A DNA stretch of 15,355 bases from assembly GCA_023450835.1 (NCBI GenBank), contig JAEXGM010000009.1, positions 1 to 15,355 of the forward strand, given 5' to 3'. The stretch comes from Bacillota bacterium (lineage in GTDB: Bacteria > Bacillota > Clostridia > Lachnospirales > Lachnospiraceae). The position numbers and the translations under genes are program-made. The notes under the pieces were generated by a model. It was not told the DNA's origin and did no database searches. It saw only the letters and a list, made by a program, of their open reading frames with translations. Of the stretch, positions 1 through 6,896 are shown piece after piece (the first letter of the stretch is position 1; each line of letters starts with the position of its first letter).

Positions 1-120
1 ATTTAGTTGGCAGCCAGTTACCGAAGGAAGCTTTTTTTATGTGTTTTTATTGATGTTGTTAGCAGCATGAGGGAGAGTATGCAAGGATACAGTAACGTAC
101 CTTTGGGGAGAGGTAGGTTA

Positions 121-168
121 AAAAAAGATATGACAAGCTAGGTTTGGGGCTTTTCATATCTTTTTTTT
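121..168 (+). terminator. Intrinsic terminator of an upstream transcript
   Basis: The arms AAAAAAGATATGA (121-133) and TCATATCTTTTTT (154-166) pair perfectly. AAGC/GCTT (135-138 with 149-152) extends the stem inwards, and a T-run continues to 168. This is a classic Rho-independent terminator. Whatever it ends starts left of the window. A second hairpin lies just upstream (94-102 with 111-119, one mismatch), so the transcript may be a structured RNA or the 3' UTR of a gene whose last codons lie in positions 2-70. Neither reading can be settled here. Confidence 0.8.
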
Positions 169-237
169 GTTCTAAAAACAGAAAGTAATGAAATGAAAAT
201 TCAGGTAAAAATAATGCAAAAAAAATTAAAAAAATGC

Positions 238-266
238 TTGCATTTTAAAATTAATTGAGTTATAAT
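238..266 (+). promoter_or_regulatory. Promoter of the tRNA-Gln gene
   Basis: TTGCAT (238-243), a 17-bp spacer and a perfect TATAAT (261-266) give a near-consensus housekeeping sigma promoter. Transcription should start near 273, about 47 nt before the tRNA. Confidence 0.8.
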
Positions 267-277
267 ATCATTCGTGG

Positions 278-296
278 CTGACAAAGAGCTTGTCAG
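278..296 (+). other. Leader hairpin in the tRNA precursor
   Basis: CTGACAA (278-284) and TTGTCAG (290-296) form a perfect 7-bp stem with a 5-nt loop inside the predicted 5' leader of the tRNA transcript. It could help precursor processing. There is no T-run, so it is not a terminator. Confidence 0.4.
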
Positions 297-319
297 AAAA
301 CTCAAAAAATAAATGATAT

Positions 320-391
320 TGGGCTATCGCCAAACGGTAAGGCACTGGACTCTGACTCCAGCATCTCAAGGTTCGAATCCTTGTAGCCCAG
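320..391 (+). tRNA. trnQ: tRNA-Gln (anticodon CUG)
   Basis: The acceptor arms TGGGCTA (320-326) and TAGCCCA (384-390) pair perfectly. The anticodon stem CTGGA/TCCAG encloses the 7-nt loop CTCTGAC, giving anticodon CTG (CUG), which reads glutamine CAG codons. The T-arm carries the standard GGTTCGAATCC. The discriminator base is G391, as is usual for tRNA-Gln. The next bases are CTA rather than CCA, so the 3' CCA is not encoded and must be added enzymatically. The gene stands alone between its own promoter and terminator. Many Bacillota rely mainly on a UUG glutamine tRNA, so this is the less common isoacceptor. Confidence 0.95.
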
Positions 392-393
392 CT

Positions 394-423
394 AAAATCC
401 CTTGATTTTCAAGGGATTTTTTT
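394..423 (+). terminator. Intrinsic terminator of tRNA-Gln
   Basis: AAAATCCCTTGA (394-405) and TCAAGGGATTTT (409-420) pair perfectly around a TTT loop, followed by more T residues to 423. It ends the single-tRNA transcript immediately after the mature 3' end. Confidence 0.9.
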
Positions 424-488
424 GGTGTTCTGTTTAAACTTGTGTTCATTGTGTTCCAATTATTCTTCTTGCTTGTGCTGAACCTTGC

Positions 489-517
489 TTGTAAAAAAAA
501 TACAAACAGCTTATAAT
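489..517 (+). promoter_or_regulatory. Promoter of the Asp-box repeat protein gene
   Basis: TTGTAA (489-494), a 17-bp spacer and a perfect TATAAT (512-517) precede the gene that starts at 577. The predicted start near 524 leaves a leader of about 50 nt carrying a strong GGAGGAGG ribosome site at 561-568. Upstream at 441-456 are two close copies of TGTGTTC and a related GGTGTTC at 424-430, which might bind a regulator. Confidence 0.6.
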
Positions 518-576
518 GTTGACTATAAAATCATTATTAAGGTAAGTGTAAATTTTCATAGGAGGAGGTTCGTTCC

Positions 577-1656
577 ATGAGTAATAAGGGAAACAGAGGA
601 AAGGCTATTGCATTGATTTTAATCATATTGCTAGGGGCAGGTTCACTGTCCGGTGGTGGATTTAATACAAAAAGTGTGCATAATAGTGAAGATGTTACAT
701 TTAAACAGACTGCCAGTAGTCCTTCCAACCAAAAGGGAAATGATGGAGCGGTCAGTTCCATCTCAGATATGGCAGAAAGAGAAGATACAAAGCAAGAGGA
801 TGAGACTGCTGCCTTTATGAAAATTGAACCGGCAATACTGAAAGGGTCGCAAAATTCTACCTATACTTATGATAAAGGAAAACTTTCTTTCACCATCGAA
901 AGCGAAAAAGTTGATTTTCCGTCAAAGTACATTTCTACCATCTTTAATCCACATGCCGATTTTATGCCAAGCAGCATTTTCATATCCTCAGATAAAATAG
1001 CCGTTGTCCGAACGCCTGACGACGACAGTATTGTTATCACATATAGCGATGATAACGGGAAGACCTGGCAGGATTCCGGTGCTATTCATACAGAGCAGAT
1101 TCCTGATCATGCTATAGCCGATAGTGATTTTTTAGACAGGAATGAAGTTGATAGTCTGCTGAGCCTCTATGTAGACTTTACATCAAAAGCCACGGGTTTT
1201 CTGATTATTGGCTCTGGAACCACAATGGGGACGCAATATACCTGTGCATTATTTAAAACAACAGACGGCGGTAAAAACTGGAACGCAATTGACTCCAATA
1301 TTGGTTTTATTCATAGCTTCCCTATTACAGGGATGTACTTTATGGATGATAAAAATGGGTTTATCGTGCTAAGTGGTTTAAATGTAAAGGAAGCAAAAAT
1401 CTGTCAAACAATTGATGGAGGTATTACATGGTCAACTAGTAAATTACCTGTACCGGCAACGTTTGCCGACAATCTGAATATTCCCAATATTATAGCGTTA
1501 GCACCATATTATGTTTCCAGCCAATGGTTTCTCCCAATGTATGTCCGGCCGGATACCTTGATTTATTTCAATTCTAAAGACCAGGGGAAAACCTGGTCCT
1601 ATGATTCGGCTATGAATATTAAGGTTGATCAATTCTTGATATTTAATGCATCATAA
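577..1656 (+). CDS. Exported protein with four Asp-box (BNR) repeats
   Basis: The 359-residue protein starts with a basic stretch and a hydrophobic segment (about residues 9-25), so it is secreted or membrane-anchored. No lipobox cysteine follows. Residues 30-85 are Ser/Gln/Asp-rich and look like a flexible linker. The rest carries four Asp-box motifs of the type (S/T)xDxGxTW: YSDDNGKTW (156-164), KTTDGGKNW (227-235), QTIDGGITW (277-285) and NSKDQGKTW (332-340). Such repeats mark beta-propeller folds of the sialidase, sortilin and YCF48 type. Four blades is few, and I see no sialidase catalytic arginine triad, so enzymatic function is not supported. A binding or surface role is plausible. The start is fixed by GGAGGAGG 8 nt upstream. 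The gene has its own promoter and a 215-bp gap after it, so it is probably monocistronic. No link to the sugar cluster can be shown. Confidence 0.85.
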   Translation: MSNKGNRGKAIALILIILLGAGSLSGGGFNTKSVHNSEDVTFKQTASSPSNQKGNDGAVSSISDMAEREDTKQEDETAAFMKIEPAILKGSQNSTYTYDKGKLSFTIESEKVDFPSKYISTIFNPHADFMPSSIFISSDKIAVVRTPDDDSIVITYSDDNGKTWQDSGAIHTEQIPDHAIADSDFLDRNEVDSLLSLYVDFTSKATGFLIIGSGTTMGTQYTCALFKTTDGGKNWNAIDSNIGFIHSFPITGMYFMDDKNGFIVLSGLNVKEAKICQTIDGGITWSTSKLPVPATFADNLNIPNIIALAPYYVSSQWFLPMYVRPDTLIYFNSKDQGKTWSYDSAMNIKVDQFLIFNAS

Positions 1657-1871
1657 GTATTATAAAAATATGATAAACCTTTAAACAGCCCCCTGTAATG
1701 ATATGTATTTTATTTTTAATTTAAATTATGTTTTTAAGTAGAATCTTTAAAGCGTTCATAGTACAATGCTATCATAAACAAACACTTGCAATTACCACGG
1801 TATAGATACATGTTTTACATGACATTACGAAATCGATGAATTTTGCCATACACTTGGAGAGGGACAGCAAG

Positions 1872-3632
1872 ATGAAAAAAGAAAAGCATAAACACAGGAG
1901 CATACTGCATTCCGGTACGATATTTACTCAGCTGGTACTGTTTACAGTTATTATTAGTTTTATTCCGATTGTATTTGTAGGAACGGTATTATTTCGGAAA
2001 ATCAGCAGTATGGTTACGGAAGAGCTTGTGAACTCTCATTATCAGCTGGCGGCACAATACACCTCTAACCTGGAGAACAGCTTTTATCAATACAAGGACA
2101 GTTTAAAGCAAATTGCGAATAACACGGTGGTACTGGATACTCTTCTTGGTAATACAAATAATAAAAATCCTTATGTAATGGGGACAAACGTTAGTGTTGA
2201 GATAAACAAATCACTCCATCTGGACAGCGCAGAGCTCCGCAATTGTATGGTGTATTCCGATATTGCCGACAATAAGATCTACGGCAACAGGGTGACTATG
2301 ATGGAAGGAGCAAGTAAGGAAATCTGGTTCATCAATCATGAAGCATTGACACAGGACTATTTTATCTATTCTTCCGTTGATAAGAAGACCATACTTTCTC
2401 TGATTCAGAAGATTGTTTATCTGGATGTAACGAACTATAAATCAAAATATATAGGTTTTATTAAACTCGATCTTTATATGGATAAGTTATTTTCACCTAC
2501 TGTAAATAAGGAGGAAACCTATTCCTATGATGTGATTGTCCTGGACAGCAGTAATCGTACGGTTTACTCCTCCAACCCCAAATATACGACAATTACAGAT
2601 AAGATATCTTATGACGAACTTAGCAAAAAACGCATCAATTACTATGAAGATGCCATGGTCTGTACGGGATATGAGAATAATTACGGACTTAAATTAATTT
2701 TCCTGTTTAATAACAAACAGCTGGCCAATAAAAAGTCTGAAATAGAGAGAAGTACTTTTCCGATTTTCATTATAGTGCTGATAGTAATCATAATTACAGC
2801 TTTTATTTTTACAAGAGGATTTTCAACAAGAGTGGCCAGACTTATTGATAAATTTAAACTGGCTGAAACGGGAGATTTGACAATTACGGAAGAAATTGAG
2901 GGGAATGACGAGATAACCATACTGGACAGGCAGTTCAGCCATATGCTGATAAAGCTGGACAGACTTATCAAGAGAAATTATGTACAGCAGCTGGAGAAGA
3001 AAGAAAGTGAGTTCCGTAACCTGCAGCTTCAGATTAATCCCCATTTTCTTTATAATACCCTTGAGACTATCAGTTCGATTGCAGCGGTAAATAAAGTATT
3101 TATCATCTGTGACCTGTGCGAAAAGCTGGGCGAGAATTTCAGGTACAGCCTGGGTAAGAATTACGGAGAATTTGTAACAGTAACACAGGAGCTGGCACAT
3201 ACCAGGAATTATGTGTATATCCAGCAGACCAGATTCGGAAACAAGTTCGAAGTATTTTATAATGTGGATAAGGAAGCTGGGAATTACCGGATTCTGCGAT
3301 TCATTCTTCAGCCGATTGTTGAAAATGCAATAGTCCATGGGTTAAGCAAGATAGCGGGGCAAGGGACCCTGGAGATTTCTATCAGCAGAATAGAGGAACA
3401 CCTGGTCATAAAGATTGAAGATGACGGAGTAGGTATGAGTGCTGACAGGGTAGAAGAAATCAGCAGATACATTAATGACAGTAATATAGAGGATAAGAAA
3501 AGGCACAGTATTGGTATCCGTAATGTAAATCAGAGAATTAAACTTGCCTGTGGCAGTGAATACGGTATAACAATTGAGAGTTCTGAGAATACAGGCAGCT
3601 GTTTTACGATTATATTGCCATTATTACAGTAG
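1872..3632 (+). CDS. YesM-type membrane sensor histidine kinase
   Basis: The start at 1872 is preferred because GGAGAGGG lies 8 nt upstream. The in-frame ATG at 1836 has no ribosome site. The protein then has 586 residues. Transmembrane segments at about 17-41 and 296-313 flank an extracellular sensing region of about 250 residues. A HAMP linker follows (about 314-368), then the His_kinase domain with the phospho-acceptor in NPHFLYN (His391). The ATPase domain has the N-box QPIVENAIVHG (Asn485) and glycine boxes DDGVGM (517-522) and GIRNV (548-552). This is the YesM/LytS-like architecture usually paired with AraC-type response regulators that control carbohydrate ABC importers. It would phosphorylate the regulator encoded 13 bp downstream. 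No clear promoter was found in 1657-1871, an AT-rich stretch. The ligand is unknown. Confidence 0.93.
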   Translation: MKKEKHKHRSILHSGTIFTQLVLFTVIISFIPIVFVGTVLFRKISSMVTEELVNSHYQLAAQYTSNLENSFYQYKDSLKQIANNTVVLDTLLGNTNNKNPYVMGTNVSVEINKSLHLDSAELRNCMVYSDIADNKIYGNRVTMMEGASKEIWFINHEALTQDYFIYSSVDKKTILSLIQKIVYLDVTNYKSKYIGFIKLDLYMDKLFSPTVNKEETYSYDVIVLDSSNRTVYSSNPKYTTITDKISYDELSKKRINYYEDAMVCTGYENNYGLKLIFLFNNKQLANKKSEIERSTFPIFIIVLIVIIITAFIFTRGFSTRVARLIDKFKLAETGDLTITEEIEGNDEITILDRQFSHMLIKLDRLIKRNYVQQLEKKESEFRNLQLQINPHFLYNTLETISSIAAVNKVFIICDLCEKLGENFRYSLGKNYGEFVTVTQELAHTRNYVYIQQTRFGNKFEVFYNVDKEAGNYRILRFILQPIVENAIVHGLSKIAGQGTLEISISRIEEHLVIKIEDDGVGMSADRVEEISRYINDSNIEDKKRHSIGIRNVNQRIKLACGSEYGITIESSENTGSCFTIILPLLQ

Positions 3633-3645
3633 GGAGGAGCATCGT

Positions 3646-5253
3646 ATGGAACGAAGTATTTTAATTGCAGACGATGAACAACTGATTCGGGAAGGTATCA
3701 AGGCCAGATTAGAGTATCTGGAGCTGCTGCCCAGAGAATTATATGAAGCGGAGAATGCGGAAAAAGCCATGGAAATCCTAAAGGACCATGAAGTGGATAT
3801 TGTGATAACAGATATCCGCATGGCTGAAATGAACGGGCTTGACTTTATAAAGCAGGTAAAGCCCCTGTATCCGGATATCCAGTTTATTATCCTCAGCGGA
3901 TATGCTGAATTCGAGTATGCCGAGCAGGCAATCCAACTGGGTGTTAAGGCTTATCTGTTAAAGCCCATATCCAATGATTCCCTCAAAAAAGCAGTAGAAG
4001 AGGCGGTATTTAAGCTGGAGGAGCTGGAAAGTTACAGAAGGACTGTCAGTGAAGGTAACCGCTCTATTGAAGAGAAGAAAAATCTGCTTTTTGACAGGAG
4101 TGTCAATAATCTTTTAAGAGCGGACATGGAGCTGTGGGAAGATAATTATTCGGATTCCGTATACCAGAAATTTCCAGTCAAAGATAAATGGATTATGCTG
4201 GTAATCCTGAATATTGATGTGGAGAGCTATGAGCAGGGCAGTTTTGCTTACAAAGACATCGAACTGGTTAAGTTCTCGATTAAAAATGTATTCAATGAAC
4301 TGGAATCACAGTGTGATAAAATTATTGTAAGCAATCTGGCGAATATGAATCAGCTCTTTGCCCTGATTGCCCATAGTAACCAGGCCAAGCTTCGGGGGGA
4401 AGCGGAGAAGCTCTTTACCGGCCTTTCCAATCAGATGAGAAGAAAGCTTAAGATAACCATCACCTTTGGCTTTAGCTCCGCTCTTAAACAAATTACCTCC
4501 AAGTGCCAGAAAGAGGCCCAGGAGGCTCTTATTCAGCGGCTTATCCATGGAAAGAACAATCTGTATTTTTATGAGGACATTAAAATACTCTCGGCGGAAC
4601 AGTTTCCTTCCTCAGAACTTCATATGCTTCACCAATACATTGAACGCCGGGATGCAGGGAATATTGAATTCTTAATCAATGATATCTTCTCAGATGAGAA
4701 TATCAAAAAGTATAATGCCGCATATATCCGCATCCTCTGGGCACGGATTATGAATATCCTGTTAAATGTGGCTAATCCTCTGTTTACAAGCGAAGCTAAA
4801 AATATGGAGAAGCTGGTCCTAAACTTTGAGATTTTTGACACCTTTCAGACCATGGATGAACTGCGCAACTTTCTGTACATGCTGACATTGGACTGTATAC
4901 AGGTGAGCGCAGATGTTGATGTAAATGCAAGAAATAAGATTAAACTGGGAATAAAATATATCAAAGACAATTACAACAGAGATATTGCAATAAATGAGCT
5001 GGCGGAGAAATTTGCTATCAGTCCGAATTATTTCTCGACTATATTTAAAAAAGAAACGGGTCAGACCACGGTCAACTATATTAAAGAACTGCGAATTAAG
5101 AAGGCCTGTGAATATCTCATGAACTCAGACAAGAGTATTGCAGATATTTCCAAGGAAGTTGGCTATGAAGACAGCCAGTACTTCTTCCGCGTCTTTAAAA
5201 AAGCAACCGGCCTGACACCGCTTGAATATCGCAGGACCCACAGAAAACAGTAA
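3646..5253 (+). CDS. YesN-type response regulator with AraC DNA-binding domain
   Basis: The start at 3646 follows AGGGAGGAG by 6 nt and leaves 13 bp after the kinase stop, so the two are co-transcribed. The 535-residue protein begins with a receiver domain: acidic pocket Asp9/Asp10, phospho-acceptor Asp56 in VITDIRM, and Lys106 in YLLKPIS. A middle region of about 300 residues lacks a motif I recognise, which is normal for YesN-length regulators. Residues 432-535 form an AraC-type double helix-turn-helix (ELAEKFAISPNYFSTIFKK, then SIADISKEVGYEDSQYFFR). It should activate transcription when phosphorylated. Likely targets are the importer promoter at 7897-7925, with inverted repeats upstream, and possibly the PHP promoters. 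The stop codon lies 4 bp from that of the opposing PHP gene, with no terminator visible between them. Confidence 0.93.
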   Translation: MERSILIADDEQLIREGIKARLEYLELLPRELYEAENAEKAMEILKDHEVDIVITDIRMAEMNGLDFIKQVKPLYPDIQFIILSGYAEFEYAEQAIQLGVKAYLLKPISNDSLKKAVEEAVFKLEELESYRRTVSEGNRSIEEKKNLLFDRSVNNLLRADMELWEDNYSDSVYQKFPVKDKWIMLVILNIDVESYEQGSFAYKDIELVKFSIKNVFNELESQCDKIIVSNLANMNQLFALIAHSNQAKLRGEAEKLFTGLSNQMRRKLKITITFGFSSALKQITSKCQKEAQEALIQRLIHGKNNLYFYEDIKILSAEQFPSSELHMLHQYIERRDAGNIEFLINDIFSDENIKKYNAAYIRILWARIMNILLNVANPLFTSEAKNMEKLVLNFEIFDTFQTMDELRNFLYMLTLDCIQVSADVDVNARNKIKLGIKYIKDNYNRDIAINELAEKFAISPNYFSTIFKKETGQTTVNYIKELRIKKACEYLMNSDKSIADISKEVGYEDSQYFFRVFKKATGLTPLEYRRTHRKQ

Positions 5254-5257
5254 TATA

Positions 5258-6181
5258 TTACAGGGTGATAGTGGGTGCTGCGCAAATTAGATCCTCAATA
5301 CGGGTATCTTTATGGTATAATTTCGGTAACAGGATATTTTCCTGCTCTAACTCTTGAAAAGTAACAACCGTAGGAATTCTTACAGAGATTTCTTTTGTGA
5401 GGATTCCTCTTTTTGTTTTTATTGTAAGAAAATAAGGCTCGGATTCCTCGTGAACATAACCTGGTTTATTGGTATCTATAATATCAAAAGTAATAAATTC
5501 TCTTTCGCGGTCTGTTTGTGCTATAAGAAGCGGACCTCTGGATATCCAGGTCCTTTGATGCTTTATGGCAGCCTCCAGTTCTGCCTCGATGTCCCCTTCT
5601 TTCGTGCCTTCAATATAAGTTGCGTAATGATTGCTCATATCCCAGCTGCCATGAAGGTCCATGCCGCAGGTAAAGGCTAGGGGATATCCCTTTAACACCA
5701 GCTCTTCCCACCAGAGTAATCCTCGCTCATTTACCTCATGGAGAGGCTCCAGGTTATTAAAGATTTCTATAAAGTCAAAGGAATGAAAGTCGTGGATTTC
5801 CATATCGAAGCGGCAGCCTCTGGCAAAGGGGTTGCCATAGGAGAAAGGATGGGCTACACCCACAAGGGCTCCTTTTTCTCTGGCAGCGGCAAATAAAAGC
5901 TCCGGTTTATGCAAATTGATATTTTCCCAGGGAACATATTCGGATAAATTGAAGCAGAGGATATGTCCGTAGTAAGTGGTATATTCCATACCATAGATGC
6001 AGGAGATTTGGGTGTTTCCGGTAAGGAGTTCTTTTATCTTACTATGGCCTGAGATGGTGTTGTGGTCTGTAATAGCAAAAGCGTCGACCCTGTCTTTTTG
6101 TAGAAAATCAATCAAGGCAGCAGGGGTAAGGCTTCCGTCCGATTCGGTGGTGTGGTTATGTAATTCCAAACGTTTATACAT
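5258..6181 (-). CDS. PHP-domain metallophosphoesterase
   Basis: The 307-residue cytoplasmic protein has the PHP metal-site signature throughout: HNH (His8, His10), Asp15, TDH (Asp39, His40), Glu66, HP (His111) and MDLH (Asp175, His177). No conserved ligand is obviously missing, so it should be an active trinuclear metal hydrolase. It lacks the polymerase or histidinol-phosphatase context. Similar stand-alone PHP proteins hydrolyse phosphomonoesters, cyclic phosphates or nucleotides, so the substrate here is open. The C-terminal 80 or so residues look beta-rich. The start codon sits inside the end of the upstream gene in an 8-bp overlap (ATGTATAA on the coding strand), behind AAGGAGG 5 nt upstream, so translation is likely coupled. 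The gene is transcribed towards the response regulator. Confidence 0.88.
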   Translation of the reverse strand: MYKRLELHNHTTESDGSLTPAALIDFLQKDRVDAFAITDHNTISGHSKIKELLTGNTQISCIYGMEYTTYYGHILCFNLSEYVPWENINLHKPELLFAAAREKGALVGVAHPFSYGNPFARGCRFDMEIHDFHSFDFIEIFNNLEPLHEVNERGLLWWEELVLKGYPLAFTCGMDLHGSWDMSNHYATYIEGTKEGDIEAELEAAIKHQRTWISRGPLLIAQTDREREFITFDIIDTNKPGYVHEESEPYFLTIKTKRGILTKEISVRIPTVVTFQELEQENILLPKLYHKDTRIEDLICAAPTITL

Positions 6182-6653
6182 GGTAGCCTCCTTCCTCCTC
6201 TTCTTTTACAGATAAGGTCACTTCATACCGGGTATCATCCTGTATTACATTAAATACTACCAGGGTAAGGCGGATTACACCGTGAAGACTTTTCTGAGGA
6301 AGGCAGCCTTCGCTGGTATATTCGGGGGAATAGTGCATATGCCGTTTGGTCAGCTGCTTATGGATACCGCCAATGAAGTTGTCATTCATAGCAGCTATGG
6401 TGTGGATTTCTGTTTTCATGCTCTGAATAGCATTTACTATCTGTTCCTCTGTTTCGATTTCAGAGTCATACTCTCCTTTACAGGCAGCAATGAAATCCTC
6501 CCTTATTTCTTTTGTTATTTCTGTATAATGCTGTTTGTCAAAGGTAAAGAAAATATCCATTTCGGAATATTCTCTGTCCAGGCAGACGGTATAGGATATC
6601 TGACCGACAAAACCTTTATTTAAGATACCTCCTGCCGTGTAGATGGTTTTCAT
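6174..6653 (-). CDS. Unknown 159-residue protein coupled to a PHP hydrolase
   Basis: I do not recognise this family. The 159-residue protein has no signal peptide and no membrane segment. It begins MKTIYTAGGILNKGF, has an acidic, helix-prone middle (about 40-90), and ends with beta-like strands (VIRLTLVVFNV, then RYEVTLSV) and an acidic EEEE stretch. A conserved-looking HMHYSPEY segment lies near residues 109-116. The start is supported by GGAGG (6659-6663) 5 nt upstream. Its last codons overlap the PHP gene start by 8 bp, and a good promoter lies 74-100 bp upstream of its start codon. It is therefore the first gene of a two-gene operon and may be a partner or substrate-handling subunit for the PHP enzyme. 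That role is inferred from position only. Confidence 0.8.
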   Translation of the reverse strand: MKTIYTAGGILNKGFVGQISYTVCLDREYSEMDIFFTFDKQHYTEITKEIREDFIAACKGEYDSEIETEEQIVNAIQSMKTEIHTIAAMNDNFIGGIHKQLTKRHMHYSPEYTSEGCLPQKSLHGVIRLTLVVFNVIQDDTRYEVTLSVKEEEEGGYHV

Positions 6654-6667
6654 ATCAACCTCCGATT

Positions 6668-6682
6668 CGTCACCAGGTGACG
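6668..6682. promoter_or_regulatory. Perfect 15-bp palindrome in the minus-strand leader
   Basis: CGTCACC (6668-6674) and GGTGACG (6676-6682) are perfect inverted arms around one base. The site lies 15 bp upstream of the start codon at 6653 and next to its GGAGG, downstream of the predicted transcription start. It could be an operator that blocks elongation, or an RNA hairpin affecting translation. Confidence 0.4.
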
Positions 6683-6699
6683 TGTTATAGTTAATTAAT

Positions 6700-6725
6700 G
6701 CTTAAGTAATTTAAGCTGTCAGCTT
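6700..6725. promoter_or_regulatory. Candidate operator at the minus-strand transcription start
   Basis: Two overlapping palindromes lie here. GCTTAA (6700-6705) and TTAAGC (6711-6716) are separated by 5 bp. AAGCTG (6713-6718) and CAGCTT (6720-6725) surround a single central base. The second is centred on the predicted transcription start (about 6720) of the PHP operon, where a repressor would block initiation. A near-identical palindrome with a different central base occurs at 10742-10754. Confidence 0.4.
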
Positions 6726-6726
6726 C

Positions 6727-6755
6727 AATATACTACGATAAAATATCCTATGCAA
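6727..6755 (-). promoter_or_regulatory. Promoter of the unknown-protein/PHP operon
   Basis: On the minus strand TTGCAT (6750-6755), a 17-bp spacer and TATATT (6727-6732) form a good housekeeping promoter reading towards the gene starting at 6653. The transcript should begin near 6720 and have a leader of about 67 nt. Confidence 0.65.
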
Positions 6756-6807
6756 GACAGTAAAGTAAAAATATAGAAATGTCCACTGTTCTGTAGAGAT
6801 TTATCCA

Positions 6808-6836
6808 TTGAAGAAGGCACTTAAGTTCCATAAGAT
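6808..6836 (+). promoter_or_regulatory. Promoter of the second PHP gene
   Basis: TTGAAG (6808-6813), a 17-bp spacer and TAAGAT (6831-6836) lie about 60 bp before the start at 6897. Together with the promoter at 6727-6755 it makes a divergent pair whose -35 boxes are about 53 bp apart. Confidence 0.5.
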
Positions 6837-6896
6837 TAATCATAATAAAAGAATTAAAAAACCAAAAAAGAAAGAAACTGAAAGGAAGACAAAAAC

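Noticed and set aside
1..60. SRP RNA tail, because of CCGAAGGAAGC
   Set aside because: Only a short resemblance to the conserved GGAAGGAAGC region; the surrounding SRP helix sequences are absent.
1836..1871. Upstream start for the sensor kinase
   Set aside because: The ATG at 1836 has no ribosome site, while 1872 has GGAGAGGG 8 nt upstream and begins with a typical basic N-terminus.
3574..3645. Upstream start for the response regulator inside the kinase gene
   Set aside because: The receiver domain begins directly at the ATG at 3646, which has a strong ribosome site; the 24 extra residues only mirror the kinase in another frame.
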